Assembly: GCF_004402235.1 (NCBI RefSeq)
Contig: NZ_SOFS01000016.1
Location: forward strand, 1-64,000
Source: Cryobacterium glucosi
Lineage (GTDB): Bacteria; Actinomycetota; Actinomycetes; Actinomycetales; Microbacteriaceae
Direction of reading: 5' to 3'
Length of the DNA: 64,000 nt
Part shown: positions 43,280 through 54,100 of the stretch, piece by piece
Layout: each line of letters begins with the position of its first letter
Position numbering within the stretch: the first letter of the stretch is position 1
The notes under the pieces: generated by a model
What the model was told of the DNA's origin: nothing
Seen by the model: the letters and a program-made list of their open reading frames with translations, nothing else
Database searches by the model: none
Program-made: the position numbers and the translations under genes

Positions 43280-44686
43280 GTGATCAAGCCCGACCTGAAC
43301 CTCGTCATTCCTGCGGACCTGGGAACGGTACATTTCGTCGGCATCGGCGGTTCCGGAATGAGCGGCATCGCGCGGCTCTTCCTTGCGGCCGGCCACACCG
43401 TGACCGGCTCCGACGTGCGCGAGTCCGCGAACGTGCTCGCCCTGCGCGAGCTCGGAGCGCGGATCAGCATCGGCCACGCCGCGGAAAATGTCGGGGATGC
43501 CGATTCCCTCGTCGTCACCGGGGCGCTCTGGCAGGACAACCCCGAGTACGTCCTCGCCCTCGAGCGCGGCCTCCCGGTGCTGCACCGGGCCCAGGCGCTC
43601 GCCTGGCTGATCCAGAAGCACCGCCTCGTCTCCGTCGCCGGCGCACACGGCAAGACCACGTCGACCGGGATGATCGTCACGGGCCTGCTCGGCATCGGCA
43701 AGCACCCGAGCTTCGTCAACGGCGGAGTGATCGAGTCCCTCGGCGTCTCGGCGGGCGCGGGAACCGATGACCTGTTCGTTGTCGAGGCCGACGAATCCGA
43801 CGGGTCCTTCCTGCTGTACAACACGGCCATCGCGCTCGTGACGAACGTCGATCCGGACCACCTCGACCACTACGGGTCCCTCGAAGCGTTCGAGGCCGCC
43901 TTCGTGCAGTTCTCCCACGCAGCCACCGAGCTCGTCGTGATCTCCGCAGACGACCCCGGCGCGGTCCGGGTCACCCGGAGCCTCACCGGCCAGAAGGTCG
44001 TCACCTTCGGCGAGGCCGCCGACGCGACCGTGCGCGTGCACTCCGTCGTGACGGATGGTCCCGTGAGCTTCTCCGTCTCGTATGCGGGCCAGGACTACTC
44101 AGCGACCCTGCGGATCCCCGGCAGGCACAACGCGATCAACGCGGCAGGCGCCTTCGCCGTGCTCGTCGGACTCGGCTGCGACCCCGCAGCGTCGCTCGCG
44201 GCCATTGCCACCTTCGGAGGCACCCAGCGCCGCTTCGAACTGCACGGCACCGTGAACGGCGTCAGTGTCTATGACGACTACGCCCACCACCCGACGGAGG
44301 TCGCGGCCGCGCTCACCGCGGCACGGACCGTCGTCGGGACCGGGCGCATCATCGCCGTGCACCAGCCGCACCTGTACAGCCGCACCCGCCTCTTCGCGCA
44401 GGAGTTCGCGGACACCCTCGAACGCACCGCTGACCAGACGGTCGTGCTCGGCGTCTACGGCGCCCGCGAGGATCCCGAGCCCGGCGTGACCGGCGCTCTG
44501 GTCTCCGGAAAGTTCCACGACGCATCCAAGGTCGCCTACGTGCCCGACTGGCAGGAGGCCGCCGACTACGTTGCGCGCATCGCCAGACCCGGCGACTTCG
44601 TCGTCACACTCGGCTGCGGTGACGTCTACCGGATCGTCCCCCAGCTGCTCGAATCGCTCGGCGACCGCGTCCAGGCCCAGGGATAG
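43280..44686 (+). CDS. murC: UDP-N-acetylmuramate:amino acid ligase MurC
   Basis: MurC adds the first stem amino acid, L-alanine in most bacteria and glycine or serine in some B-type walls, to UDP-MurNAc. The 468-residue protein has [29 protein letters not shown] (ATP loop), [23 protein letters not shown] and [11 protein letters not shown]. The start is GTG with an AGAAGAG site about 10 bases upstream. No murB follows; ftsQ begins 9 bp after the stop. Confidence 0.95.
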   Translation: MIKPDLNLVIPADLGTVHFVGIGGSGMSGIARLFLAAGHTVTGSDVRESANVLALRELGARISIGHAAENVGDADSLVVTGALWQDNPEYVLALERGLPVLHRAQALAWLIQKHRLVSVAGAHGKTTSTGMIVTGLLGIGKHPSFVNGGVIESLGVSAGAGTDDLFVVEADESDGSFLLYNTAIALVTNVDPDHLDHYGSLEAFEAAFVQFSHAATELVVISADDPGAVRVTRSLTGQKVVTFGEAADATVRVHSVVTDGPVSFSVSYAGQDYSATLRIPGRHNAINAAGAFAVLVGLGCDPAASLAAIATFGGTQRRFELHGTVNGVSVYDDYAHHPTEVAAALTAARTVVGTGRIIAVHQPHLYSRTRLFAQEFADTLERTADQTVVLGVYGAREDPEPGVTGALVSGKFHDASKVAYVPDWQEAADYVARIARPGDFVVTLGCGDVYRIVPQLLESLGDRVQAQG

Positions 44687-44695
44687 CACGGGGGA

Positions 44696-45847
44696 ATGAG
44701 GCGACCAGAGGGCTTCGACCGGCCGGAGCAGCCGCCCACCAGGGACGGCGCCGCGCCCAGCGCTGCCACACCCGGCGGCCGGGGCACGAAGCGTTCGTCG
44801 CGCCGCCCCGCGGACACCGCGACTCCCGCCGGCGGCCGGGGAACGACCGACGGCACCAGCACCGAACCCATCACGGTCCCGAAACGCCAGCCAGAGCAGC
44901 CGCACCTCGCCTCCGTCTCGCCTCTGCACTCGTCAGGAGCGCAGCAGGCCGAACCCGTTACCGAGCCGATCACGACGGTGCCGGCGCGGTCACCGGGTGC
45001 ACGGCCGCCGAAGGGGCGGGCGTCTGACGCAAAGACGGAGACCGCCGGTACGGCAGGGGAGGACGCAGAGCCCGCGCTGACCCCCGCAACGGCCCGGCGC
45101 AAGTTCCGCGCCGCCCGACGCGCGCGCAAGCGTTACGAACGCGAGGAGGTGCGCCGCTTCACCTGGCGCTCGCGCCGCCGCCGCACGGCCTGGCTCGTCG
45201 CGCTCGGTACCGTGGCCGCTCTCCTCGGGTTCGTTCTCATCGGGACGTACTCGCCGCTGATGGCGCTCCGCACGATCGAGGTCGTCGGGACCAGCCGGAT
45301 CTCCGCCGACCAGGTCACCGCCGCGCTCGGCGACCAGCTCGGCACCCCGCTGCCCCTCGTGGACTTCGCGCGGATTCGCGAGGACCTCGGTACGTTCCCA
45401 TTGATCCAGAGCTACGTGACCGAGAGCAGGCCACCGGACACCCTCGTGGTGCGGATCGTCGAACGGACGCCCGTCGGCACGGTCGTCGTCCCCGGCGGGT
45501 TCAACCTCGTCGATGCCGCGGGCGTCGTGATCCAGAACGGCCCTGCACGCCTGGCCGGCTATCCCGTGATCGACGCGCGGGCCGGCGTCGGCAGCGCCGG
45601 GTTCCAGGCCGCGACGGCCGTCATCGCTGCCGTCCCGGATGCCGTCCGCCAGCAGCTCGACACGGTCACGGCGGCGACCACCGACGACGTGACCCTGGTC
45701 CTGACCGGTGGGGCCCGGGTGGTGTGGGGGAGTGCGGAGCGATCGGAGTACAAGGCCGTCGTGCTCGCCGCGCTCATCGTGAGCCACCCCGTCGGCACCG
45801 TCAAGGAATACGACGTCTCTTCTCCGGACAGCGCCGTCCTCCGCTGA
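44696..45847 (+). CDS. ftsQ: Cell division protein FtsQ (DivIB)
   Basis: FtsQ is the bitopic scaffold that joins FtsL and FtsB to the divisome. The 383-residue protein has an unusually long disordered cytoplasmic part (about 1-130), then a very basic stretch (RRKFRAARRARKRYER) and one membrane helix (about 164-185). A POTRA domain follows (LRTIEVVGTSRISADQVTAA onward), then the FtsQ beta domain. ATG is preceded by a purine-rich ACGGGGGA. It is the last gene before the 202-bp ftsZ promoter gap. Confidence 0.93.
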   Translation: MRRPEGFDRPEQPPTRDGAAPSAATPGGRGTKRSSRRPADTATPAGGRGTTDGTSTEPITVPKRQPEQPHLASVSPLHSSGAQQAEPVTEPITTVPARSPGARPPKGRASDAKTETAGTAGEDAEPALTPATARRKFRAARRARKRYEREEVRRFTWRSRRRRTAWLVALGTVAALLGFVLIGTYSPLMALRTIEVVGTSRISADQVTAALGDQLGTPLPLVDFARIREDLGTFPLIQSYVTESRPPDTLVVRIVERTPVGTVVVPGGFNLVDAAGVVIQNGPARLAGYPVIDARAGVGSAGFQAATAVIAAVPDAVRQQLDTVTAATTDDVTLVLTGGARVVWGSAERSEYKAVVLAALIVSHPVGTVKEYDVSSPDSAVLR

Positions 45848-45968
45848 TCCGCGGGCCATCCGCCGGCCGGGGAACCGAGTCGTCCCGCCACGCGTAATCC
45901 GCACGGTGATTTTTCCGGGGTTGTTCGCGACACGCGGGCGCGCCTCCCCGGAGGGGGATGCGTGGCGC

Positions 45969-45996
45969 TTACCTTCGAAATCAGGAATTGCATACT
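45969..45996 (+). promoter_or_regulatory. Candidate ftsZ promoter
   Basis: TTACCT and CATACT are spaced 16 bp in the AT-richer part of the ftsQ-ftsZ gap, about 53 bp before the ftsZ start. TTTAAACTT just downstream gives other possible -10 boxes. The placing is tentative. FtsR would be expected to act in this region. Confidence 0.35.
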
Positions 45997-46049
45997 CAGC
46001 ATAACTTTAAACTTCGACCAGAGGTTTAGGGTTCCACCGGAGGCCGGAC

Positions 46050-47231
46050 GTGTCAACAACAAACCAGAACTACCTCGCTGTCATCAAGGTTGTTGGAATC
46101 GGCGGCGGCGGCGTCAACGCTGTCAACCGCATGATCGAACTCGGCCTCCGTGGCGTCGAGTTCATCGCCATCAACACCGATGCCCAGGCGCTGCTGATGA
46201 GCGACGCCGACGTCAAGCTCGACGTCGGTCGCGACCTCACCCGTGGCCTCGGCGCCGGCGCGGACCCCGAGGTCGGCCGTCGTGCCGCCGAGGACCACGC
46301 CGAAGAAATCGAAGAAGCCCTCGCGGGAGCCGACATGGTCTTCGTGACCGCCGGCGAAGGCGGCGGCACCGGCACCGGCGGAGCACCCGTCGTCGCCCGC
46401 ATCGCGAAGTCCATCGGCGCGCTCACCATCGGCGTCGTCACGAAGCCGTTCGGCTTCGAGGGCAAGCGCCGCCAGGCCCAGGCCGAGGCGGGTGTCGCCT
46501 CCCTCAAGAACGAGGTCGACACGCTCATCGTCGTGCCGAACGACCGCCTGCTGGAAATCAGCGACCGCGGCATCAGCATGCTCGAGGCCTTCGCAACGGC
46601 CGACCAGGTCCTCCTCGCCGGCGTGCAGGGCATCACCGACCTGATCACGACCCCCGGTCTGATCAACCTCGACTTCGCCGACGTGAAGTCCGTCATGCAG
46701 GGCGCGGGTTCCGCGCTCATGGGCATCGGCTCCTCACGCGGTGCAGACCGCGCCATCAAGGCGGCAGAACTCGCCGTCGCCTCCCCCCTGCTCGAGGCGT
46801 CCATCGACGGCGCACACGGAGTGCTCCTCTCGATCCAGGGCGGCTCGAACCTCGGCATCTTCGAGATCAACGATGCGGCCCGCCTCGTCCAGGAGGCCGT
46901 GCACCCCGAAGCCAACATCATCTTCGGTGCCGTCATCGACGACACCCTCGGTGACGAGGTCCGGGTGACGGTCATCGCAGCAGGCTTCGACGGCGGAGAA
47001 CCCGGTGTCAAGGCCGTCGAGGTGCGCCACGCGGACCTCGTGGCCGCGGGTGTCGCCGCCGGCGCCGTCTCCGCTACGGCGGATGCTGCATCGGGCGGCG
47101 CTGCGAGCGTCTTCGGCACCGAAGAGGCAAGCGTCGCGACCTGGTCCGCCGGAGAAGCAGGGACGGCCGTCGCTGACCCGGCCTTCGAAGAAGACCCCGA
47201 CGACCTGGACATCCCCGACTTCCTCAAGTAA
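46050..47231 (+). CDS. ftsZ: Cell division GTPase FtsZ
   Basis: FtsZ is the tubulin-like GTPase that forms the division ring. The 393-residue protein has [15 protein letters not shown], the tubulin signature GGGTGTG (104-110), the T7 catalytic loop in [14 protein letters not shown], and the C-terminal conserved peptide [10 protein letters not shown] that binds SepF and other partners. A short variable linker (about 325-380) precedes it. The start GTG has GGAGG upstream (CACCGGAGGCCGGAC). A 202-bp gap before it allows separate control. FtsR is encoded 34 kb upstream. Confidence 0.97.
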   Translation: MSTTNQNYLAVIKVVGIGGGGVNAVNRMIELGLRGVEFIAINTDAQALLMSDADVKLDVGRDLTRGLGAGADPEVGRRAAEDHAEEIEEALAGADMVFVTAGEGGGTGTGGAPVVARIAKSIGALTIGVVTKPFGFEGKRRQAQAEAGVASLKNEVDTLIVVPNDRLLEISDRGISMLEAFATADQVLLAGVQGITDLITTPGLINLDFADVKSVMQGAGSALMGIGSSRGADRAIKAAELAVASPLLEASIDGAHGVLLSIQGGSNLGIFEINDAARLVQEAVHPEANIIFGAVIDDTLGDEVRVTVIAAGFDGGEPGVKAVEVRHADLVAAGVAAGAVSATADAASGGAASVFGTEEASVATWSAGEAGTAVADPAFEEDPDDLDIPDFLK

Positions 47232-47238
47232 ACCCATC

Positions 47239-47931
47239 GTGACCGAATTGCGTCCTGAGCCGTCCGGCCTCGCCGGGCGGCTCGACGTCGTGCGCGAACG
47301 GGTCGCCTCGGCCGCCAGGGACGCGGGCAGGGACCCGGCGGACGTGACGACGATCGTCGTGACCAAGTTCCATCCCGTCACGATGATCGAGGAACTCCTC
47401 CGGCTCGGTGTGCACGATTTCGGCGAGAATCGCCACCAGGAGGCCCAGGAAAAGGCCGGCGCCCTGGCCGGCCGCGACCTCACCTGGCATTTCGTCGGCC
47501 AGGTCCAGGGCAAGAAGGCCCGGCAGGTGCGCTCATACGCTCACGTCGTGCATTCCGTCGACCGGGCGTCCCTCGCGACGGCCCTCGGCTCTGCCGACTC
47601 GTCCATCGACTGCTTCATCCAGGTGAACCTCACGGACGACCCCGCTCGCGGGGGCGTCGATCCCTCCGGGCTCGATGCGCTCGTCGAGCACGTGCTCGGC
47701 ACGCCGGGATTGCGCTTGCTCGGGCTCATGGCCGTCGCCCCGCTCGGGGCGGAACCGGCAGCGGAGTTCGCCAGGGTCCGGTCACTCGGGGAGGGCATCC
47801 GCAGGTCCGCGCCCGAGGCGCGATTCCTGTCGATGGGCATGTCGCAGGACTATCCGGAGGCCATCCGCGAAGGGGCGACACACCTTCGAATTGGCACCGC
47901 AATCACCGGGAATCGCCCGACTCTCGGTTAA
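47239..47931 (+). CDS. PLP homeostasis protein (YggS/PROSC family)
   Basis: This 230-residue protein binds pyridoxal phosphate without a known reaction and keeps PLP and amino acid pools in balance. The PLP lysine lies in TTIVVTKFHP, followed by FGENRHQEAQEK and WHFVGQVQGKKARQ. The C-terminal phosphate-binding block is FLSMGMSQDYPEAIREGATH with LRIGTAI. Its place between ftsZ and sepF is conserved in Gram-positive bacteria. The GTG start is 7 bp after the ftsZ stop, with no clear ribosome-binding site. Confidence 0.92.
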   Translation: MTELRPEPSGLAGRLDVVRERVASAARDAGRDPADVTTIVVTKFHPVTMIEELLRLGVHDFGENRHQEAQEKAGALAGRDLTWHFVGQVQGKKARQVRSYAHVVHSVDRASLATALGSADSSIDCFIQVNLTDDPARGGVDPSGLDALVEHVLGTPGLRLLGLMAVAPLGAEPAAEFARVRSLGEGIRRSAPEARFLSMGMSQDYPEAIREGATHLRIGTAITGNRPTLG

Positions 47932-47966
47932 TCTGAGTACGAAGAATCACCAACACGGAGGTCGAG

Positions 47967-48503
47967 ATGTCCAACCCGCTCAAGAAAACCATGGTTTACC
48001 TGGGGCTGGCAGACGAAGAGCTGGAGTACGAGGCGCCCGTCGCCCCACCCGCGGCCGATCAGAATGCCGTCTCGAATTCCGCCCAGCCGAAGACCGCCGC
48101 GCCGCACCAGGCCGGCCCGTCCGCGACGCGCGTCGAGGGCTCTCACGGCACCAATGGCCGCGCCCCGGTGACCCCGCTGCGCAAGACCTCCACTCCCAAG
48201 AATGTGGCTGCCTCAGAAATGAATGAAATCCTCACCGTCCACCCGCGCCAGTACCGCGATGCCCAGCTGATCGCGGAATCCTTCCGCGAGGGCATTCCGG
48301 TCATCATCAACCTCTCCCAGATGAGTGACGCCGACGCGCGCAGGCTCATCGACTTCGCAAGCGGCCTCTCCCAGGGCCTCTACGGCAAGATCGAACGGGT
48401 CACCGCCAAGGTGTTCCTGCTCTCGCCGTCCCACATCGTCGTCTCGGGCGACAACGCCGCCGAGGAGTCCGACACGGAGTCGTCCTTCTTCGCGCAGTCA
48501 TAG
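47967..48503 (+). CDS. sepF: Cell division protein SepF
   Basis: SepF anchors FtsZ to the membrane in bacteria lacking FtsA; no ftsA is seen in this cluster. The 178-residue protein begins with the membrane-binding amphipathic segment [19 protein letters not shown] disordered linker (about 20-85) and a C-terminal SepF domain follow, with [39 protein letters not shown] and [16 protein letters not shown] has GGAGG upstream. Confidence 0.95.
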   Translation: MSNPLKKTMVYLGLADEELEYEAPVAPPAADQNAVSNSAQPKTAAPHQAGPSATRVEGSHGTNGRAPVTPLRKTSTPKNVAASEMNEILTVHPRQYRDAQLIAESFREGIPVIINLSQMSDADARRLIDFASGLSQGLYGKIERVTAKVFLLSPSHIVVSGDNAAEESDTESSFFAQS

Positions 48504-48511
48504 TCTCGGCC

Positions 48512-48808
48512 GTGTTCGTCGTCACACTGCTCGCCTGGATCATCTATTTCGCCCTGCTGTTGTATTTCTTCGTCATGTGGGGACGCTTCATCGTCGACCT
48601 CGTCCGCAGCGTCAACCGCTCGTGGCGCCCGCAGGAAATCACGCTCGTTCTGGTCGAATTCATCTACGTGGTCACCGATCCACCGGTCAAATTCTTCCGG
48701 CGCATCCTGCCGCCACTGCGGGTCGGCCCGATCGCATTCGACTTCGGCTGGAGCCTGACCATGCTCTGCACGATCATCGGCATGGGCGTCGTCGGCGCTC
48801 TCCGGTAG
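48512..48808 (+). CDS. YggT-family membrane protein
   Basis: This 98-residue protein has two hydrophobic segments (about 5-25 and 76-97) separated by a loop with the family motif VVTDPPVKFFRRILPPLRVG. YggT (YlmG) proteins lie between sepF and divIVA in most Gram-positive bacteria and affect division or envelope homeostasis by an unknown route. The GTG start is 8 bp after the sepF stop. Confidence 0.9.
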   Translation: MFVVTLLAWIIYFALLLYFFVMWGRFIVDLVRSVNRSWRPQEITLVLVEFIYVVTDPPVKFFRRILPPLRVGPIAFDFGWSLTMLCTIIGMGVVGALR

Positions 48809-48864
48809 TTCTCGCGTCCGTTCCGGAGTGCGGCATGTATTCTTGATCGAGGCGTCCCGGGTTC

Positions 48865-48879
48865 GCGTGTGCAACACGC
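48865..48879. promoter_or_regulatory. Palindrome upstream of divIVA
   Basis: GCGTGT-GCA-ACACGC is a perfect 6-bp inverted repeat in the 138-bp gap between yggT and divIVA. TAGCGT ten bases further on is a possible -10 box, so the palindrome would lie in the spacer or -35 region as an operator would. Confidence 0.4.
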
Positions 48880-48946
48880 TCCGTCCGGTAGCGTCAATTA
48901 TTCGTTCGACAAAAAGTTCTCAACTGAGTTTTAAGGGTGGAAAGCC

Positions 48947-49573
48947 ATGGCGCTAACTCCGGAAGATGTAGTCAACAAGCGGTTCCAGTCGACCAAGTTC
49001 CGTGAAGGATACGATCAGGACGAGGTGGATGACTTCCTCGACGAGGTCGTCGTGGAGCTTCGCCGCCTGACTGCCGAAAACGAGGAGCTCCGCGCCGGTG
49101 TCAGCACCGAAGCCGGAAGCACTCCCGTCGTCGCCCCCGTCGAAGCCGTCAAGGCTCCCGAGGTCGTTCCCGCGCCCGTCGTCGTTCCCGCGGTCGTCGC
49201 CGCAGCGGCTCCCGTGGCCGAGCCGATCGACGAGACCGCCGGCACCACGAACCTGCTGCAGCTGGCCCGCCGCCTGCACGAGGAACACGTCAAGGAAGGC
49301 GCCGAGAAGCGCGACGCCCTCATCGCCGAGGGTCACGCAACTGCGGCCCGCCTCGTTGCGGAGGCCGAAGCCAAGCAGCGCGCGCAGAACACGATCCTGG
49401 ACAAGGAACGCTCCGTCCTCGAGAACAAGATCGACGGGCTCCGCACCTTCGAGCGCGAATACCGCCAGAAGCTGAAGAGCTACATCGAGGGCCAGCTGCA
49501 CGACCTCGACGCTGCCTCACCGGTCGGCGCCGAGAGCGCGCAGAAGCCGAGCTACCAGGGCTTTGGCTCCTAA
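48947..49573 (+). CDS. divIVA: Polar growth/septum protein DivIVA (Wag31)
   Basis: DivIVA marks curved membrane at poles and septa and, in actinobacteria, directs polar wall growth. The 208-residue protein has the N-terminal membrane-binding domain MALTPEDVVNKRFQSTKFRE followed by GYDQDEVDDFLDEV and a first coiled coil. A Val/Pro/Ala linker (about 57-90) and a second coiled coil (about 100-180) follow. ATG has AGGGTGGAAAG upstream. The 3' end overlaps lspA by 11 bp. Confidence 0.95.
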   Translation: MALTPEDVVNKRFQSTKFREGYDQDEVDDFLDEVVVELRRLTAENEELRAGVSTEAGSTPVVAPVEAVKAPEVVPAPVVVPAVVAAAAPVAEPIDETAGTTNLLQLARRLHEEHVKEGAEKRDALIAEGHATAARLVAEAEAKQRAQNTILDKERSVLENKIDGLRTFEREYRQKLKSYIEGQLHDLDAASPVGAESAQKPSYQGFGS

Positions 49574-50189
49574 GGTCCGAACGAAAGGGCGATCCAGCGC
49601 GCTCATCGTTCTGGGCCTCGCCGCGCTGGGCGTCTATGCGCTCGACCAGACGGCCAAGTTCCTCGTCGTCAGTTCGCTGACCGAAGGAAGTACCGTCCGG
49701 GTTCTGGGGGATGTGCTGCAATGGCACTACGTCCGGAACCCGGGCGCGGCGTTCAGCCTCGCCACCGGCATGACGTGGATCTTCACGATCATCGCCGCGG
49801 CGGTCGTCGTGTTCATCGTGATCTTCGCCGGGCGCATCCGCTCCCTGGCGTGGGCGCTCGTCTTCGGCCTGCTCCTCGGCGGCGTGCTCGGAAACCTCAC
49901 CGACCGGCTTTTCCGGGAGCCGTCCTTCGGCCTGGGCCACGTCGTCGACTTCATCACGACACCCTGGCTGATCCCCGCCATTTACAACGTCGCGGACGCG
50001 TCGATCGTCACGAGCATGGTGATCTTCATGATCCTCACCATCCGCGGCATCGGCCTCGACGGACGCAGGGCCGTGCGCGAGCCGGTCGGCACCGCCCATG
50101 ATGCCGATCCGGCCGACCCCGGCTCGACCCCGGCACCGCCCCTGCCCGCCGAAGGCACCCCGGCAACACCCACCCAGTTAGCACCCTGA
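49563..50189 (+). CDS. lspA: Lipoprotein signal peptidase LspA
   Basis: LspA cleaves signal peptides from diacylated prolipoproteins. The 208-residue protein has four membrane segments and the two catalytic aspartate motifs, [11 protein letters not shown] and YNVADASIV. Early blocks are [11 protein letters not shown] and [12 protein letters not shown]. The C-terminal 45 residues are Pro/Ala-rich and extend past the usual end. The start is TTG, inside the end of divIVA, with no good alternative upstream of the first helix. Confidence 0.93.
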   Translation: MAPKVRTKGRSSALIVLGLAALGVYALDQTAKFLVVSSLTEGSTVRVLGDVLQWHYVRNPGAAFSLATGMTWIFTIIAAAVVVFIVIFAGRIRSLAWALVFGLLLGGVLGNLTDRLFREPSFGLGHVVDFITTPWLIPAIYNVADASIVTSMVIFMILTIRGIGLDGRRAVREPVGTAHDADPADPGSTPAPPLPAEGTPATPTQLAP

Positions 50190-50197
50190 TTCCCCCC

Positions 50198-51118
50198 ATG
50201 GAAACCCGCTCCCTCCCCCTTCCGGACGGCCTCGCCGGCGTTCGCGTCGACGCCGGCATCGCCAAACTCCTCGGTTTCTCCCGCAGCTTCGCCGCAGAGG
50301 TCGCCGAGGCAGGCGGTGTCGCGATCGACGGCGTCGTGGTCGGCAAGTCCGACCGCCTGCACGCGGGAAGCTGGCTCGAGGTGAACTGGCAACCGAAGGA
50401 CGCTCTCGAAATCGTTCCGATCGAGGTCCCCGACCTCACGATCGTCTACGACGACGAGAGCATCGTCGTCGTGAACAAGCCCTCCGGTGTCGCGGCCCAC
50501 CCGAGCGTCGGCTGGACGGGCCCGACGGTTCTCGGCGCGCTCTCCGCCGGCGGCTACCGGATCGCGACCTCTGGGGCCTCGGAGCGCGCGGGCATCGTGC
50601 ATCGCCTCGACGTGGGCACGAGCGGACTCATGGTCGTCGCGAAGTCGGAGACGGCGTACGTCGCCCTCAAGAAGGCCTTCCACGACCGCGAGGTCGAGAA
50701 GATCTACCATGCCGTCGTGCAGGGCCATCCCGACCCGAGTGCAGGCACGATCGACGCGCCCATCGGCAGGCACCCGCGCTCCGACTGGAAATTCGCGGTC
50801 ATCGCCGGCGGCAAAGACTCGGTCACCCACTACGAGACCCTCGAGGCCTTCCCCTCGGCGTCCCTGCTCGAAGTGCACCTGGAGACGGGACGCACCCACC
50901 AGATCCGGGTACACATGGCCGCCCAGCGGCATCCGTGCGTCGGCGACGCTATGTACGGTGCAGACCCCTCGATCACGGCCAGGCTGGGACTCACCCGGCA
51001 GTGGCTGATCGCCAAACAGCTTGCGTTCTTCCACCCGGAATCCCGGGAATGGGTCACCTTCTCCGCCGAATACCCCGCGGACCTCGAGCATGCCCTGACC
51101 GTGCTCAGGGATGTCTAG
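50198..51118 (+). CDS. RluD-family 23S rRNA pseudouridine synthase
   Basis: This 306-residue enzyme isomerises uridines in 23S rRNA (or tRNA). An S4 RNA-binding domain fills about residues 1-75. The catalytic motif is [18 protein letters not shown], with the active aspartate in RLD. Further blocks are [11 protein letters not shown] and [11 protein letters not shown]. Its place right after lspA is common. Which uridines it modifies cannot be told from sequence. It begins 8 bp after lspA with a weak ribosome-binding site. Confidence 0.92.
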   Translation: METRSLPLPDGLAGVRVDAGIAKLLGFSRSFAAEVAEAGGVAIDGVVVGKSDRLHAGSWLEVNWQPKDALEIVPIEVPDLTIVYDDESIVVVNKPSGVAAHPSVGWTGPTVLGALSAGGYRIATSGASERAGIVHRLDVGTSGLMVVAKSETAYVALKKAFHDREVEKIYHAVVQGHPDPSAGTIDAPIGRHPRSDWKFAVIAGGKDSVTHYETLEAFPSASLLEVHLETGRTHQIRVHMAAQRHPCVGDAMYGADPSITARLGLTRQWLIAKQLAFFHPESREWVTFSAEYPADLEHALTVLRDV

Positions 51119-51153
51119 GCCAGGAACACCACACACCATCTACCGGAGCATCC

Positions 51154-54100
51154 GTGTCGAATACCACTAGCGCGAACGGATCGAATGATTCTTTCGTGCA
51201 CCTGCATGTGCACAGCGAATACTCCATGCTCGACGGAGCCGCGCGGGTCAAACCGCTGATCAAAGAGGCCGTCGAACAGGGAATGCCCGCGGTCGCCATC
51301 ACAGACCACGGCAACATGTTCGGCGCGTTCGACTTCTGGAAGTCCGCGACGGACGCCGGCATCAAGCCCATCATCGGTACTGAGGCCTACATCACCCCCG
51401 GCACCGACCGGCGGGACAAGACCAGGGTCAAATGGGGCACGAGCGGCCAGAACCGCGACGATGTCGGCGGCAGCGGCGCGTACACGCACATGACGCTGCT
51501 CGCCGAGAACACCGCGGGCATGCACAACCTCTTCCGGCTCTCGACGAAGGCCTCACTCGAGGGCTACTACTTCAAGCCCCGCATGGACCGCGAGCTGCTG
51601 AGCGAGTTCTCGAACGGCCTGATCGGCACGACCGGCTGCGTCGGCGGCGAAGTGCAGACCCGCCTCCGTCTCGGCCAGTACGACGAGGCGAAGAAGGCTG
51701 CGGGGGAGCTGAGGGACATCTTCGGACCGGAGAACTACTTCTGCGAGATCATGGACCACGGCATCGACATCGAGCGCCGCACCATGAGCGAGCTGCTCCG
51801 CCTCGCCAAGGAGCTCAACCTCCCGCTCGTCGCCACGAACGACCTGCACTACACGCACGCCCACGATGCGACGGCGCACGCCGCCCTGCTGTGCGTGCAG
51901 TCGGCGTCGACCCTCGACGACCCGAACCGGTTCAAGTTCGACTCAGACGAGTTCTACCTCAAGACCGCGGCCCAGATGCGGCACCTCTTCCGCGACAACC
52001 CGGAAGCCTGCGACAACACGCTCCTGATCGCCGAGCGCTGCGAGGTGAAGTTCGACACCCAGGCCAACTACATGCCGCGCTTCCCGACCCCGGAGGGCGA
52101 GAACGAGGAAAGCTGGTTCGTCAAGGAGACCGAGCTCGGCCTGGCCCGCCGGTACCCGAACGGCATTCCCGCCGAGGTGCGCACCCGGGCAGACTACGAG
52201 GTCGGCATCATCGCCCAGATGGGCTTCCCCGGCTACTTCCTCGTCGTCGCGGACTTCATCATGTGGTCCAAGACGAACGGCATCCGGGTCGGCCCAGGGC
52301 GCGGATCGGGAGCCGGGTCGATGGTCGCGTACGCGATGGGCATCACCGACCTCGACCCGCTCGTGCACGGCCTGATCTTCGAGCGGTTCCTCAACCCGGA
52401 CCGCGTCTCCATGCCTGACTTCGACGTCGACTTCGACGATCGTCGCCGCGGCGAGGTCATCCACTACGTCACCGAGAAGTACGGCTCCGAGCGCGTCGCC
52501 CAGATCGTCACCTACGGCACCATCAAGGCCAAGCAGGCCCTGAAAGACTCCAGCCGGGTACTCGGCTTCCCGTTCGGGATGGGCGACAAGCTCACCAAGG
52601 CCATGCCGCAGCCGATCATGGGCAAGGACATGCCGCTCACCGGCATGTTCGACAAGGACCACCCGCGCTACCGCGAGGCCGTCGACTTCCGCGCGATCAT
52701 CGAGACGGATGCCGAGGCCCGCACGGTCTTCGACACCGCGCTCGGCCTCGAGAACCTGAAACGCCAGTGGGGCGTGCACGCGGCCGGCGTGATCATGTCG
52801 TCAGACCCGCTGATCGACATCGTGCCCGTGATGAAGCGCGAGGCCGACGGCCAGATCGTCACCCAGTTCGACTACCCGGCGTGCGAGTCCCTCGGACTGA
52901 TCAAGATGGACTTCCTCGGGCTCCGCAACCTCACGATCATCGACGACGCCCTCGACAACATCGCCGTCAACCGCGGCCACCGGCCCGTGCTCGAGGACCT
53001 CGGCCTCGATGACCCCATCGCATACGAGCTGCTCGCCCGCGGTGACACCCTCGGCGTCTTCCAGCTCGACGGTGGCCCGATGCGCGCACTGCTCCGCCTG
53101 ATGAAACCCGACAACTTCGAGGACATCTCCGCCGTCATCGCGCTCTACCGGCCGGGGCCCATGGGCGCGAACTCGCACACCAACTACGCGCTGCGGAAGA
53201 CCGGGCAGCAGGAGATCGTGCCGATCCACCCCGAACTCGAGGAAGCCCTCAAGGACGTCATCGGCACCACATACGGCCTGATCGTGTACCAGGAACAGGT
53301 CATGTCGATCGCGCAGAAGCTCGCCGGCTTCTCGCTCGGCCAGGCCGACCTGCTGCGCCGGGCCATGGGCAAGAAGAAGAAATCGGAGCTCGACAAGCAA
53401 TTCGCCGGGTTCTCCGCCGGGATGAAGACCAACGGGTACTCCATGGAGGCGGTGAAGACCGTCTGGGACATCCTGTTGCCGTTCTCCGACTACGCCTTCA
53501 ACAAGGCGCACTCCGCGGCGTACGGCGTGGTCAGCTACTGGACCGCCTACCTCAAGGCGCACTACCCGGCCGAGTACATGGCGGCCCTGCTGACGAGCGT
53601 CGGCGACTCCCGCGACAAGCTCGCGCTCTATCTCAACGAGTGCCGCCGGATGGGCATCCAGGTGCTCCCGCCGGACGTCAACGAGTCCATCGGCTACTTC
53701 GCGGCCGTCGGTCCGGACATCCGCTTCGGGCTCGGCGCCGTGCGCAACGTCGGCTTCAACGTCGTCGACGCGATCCGCGCCTCGCGCGACGAGAAGGGCC
53801 GTTTCGAGTCCTTCCACGATTTCCTCCGCAAGGTGCCGATCCAGGTCGCCAACAAGCGCACGGTCGAATCCCTCGTCAAGGCCGGCGCCTTCGACTCCCT
53901 CGGAGCGACCCGCCGGGCCATGGTCGAGATCCACGAGGGCGCCGTCGAGTCCGCCGTGAAGATCAAGCGCGACGAGGAACACGGCATGGTCGGCTTCGAC
54001 TTCGACAGCCTCTTCGACGACCCGCAGGAGACCGAACAGGTCCCGGACCGTCCGGAATGGAGCAAGAAGGAGAAACTCGCCTTCGAACGCGACATGCTCG

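Noticed and set aside
50935-51153. Upstream extension of dnaE into rluD
   Set aside because: It is a shifted frame of rluD; the GTG with CGGAG upstream gives the expected DnaE N-terminus.
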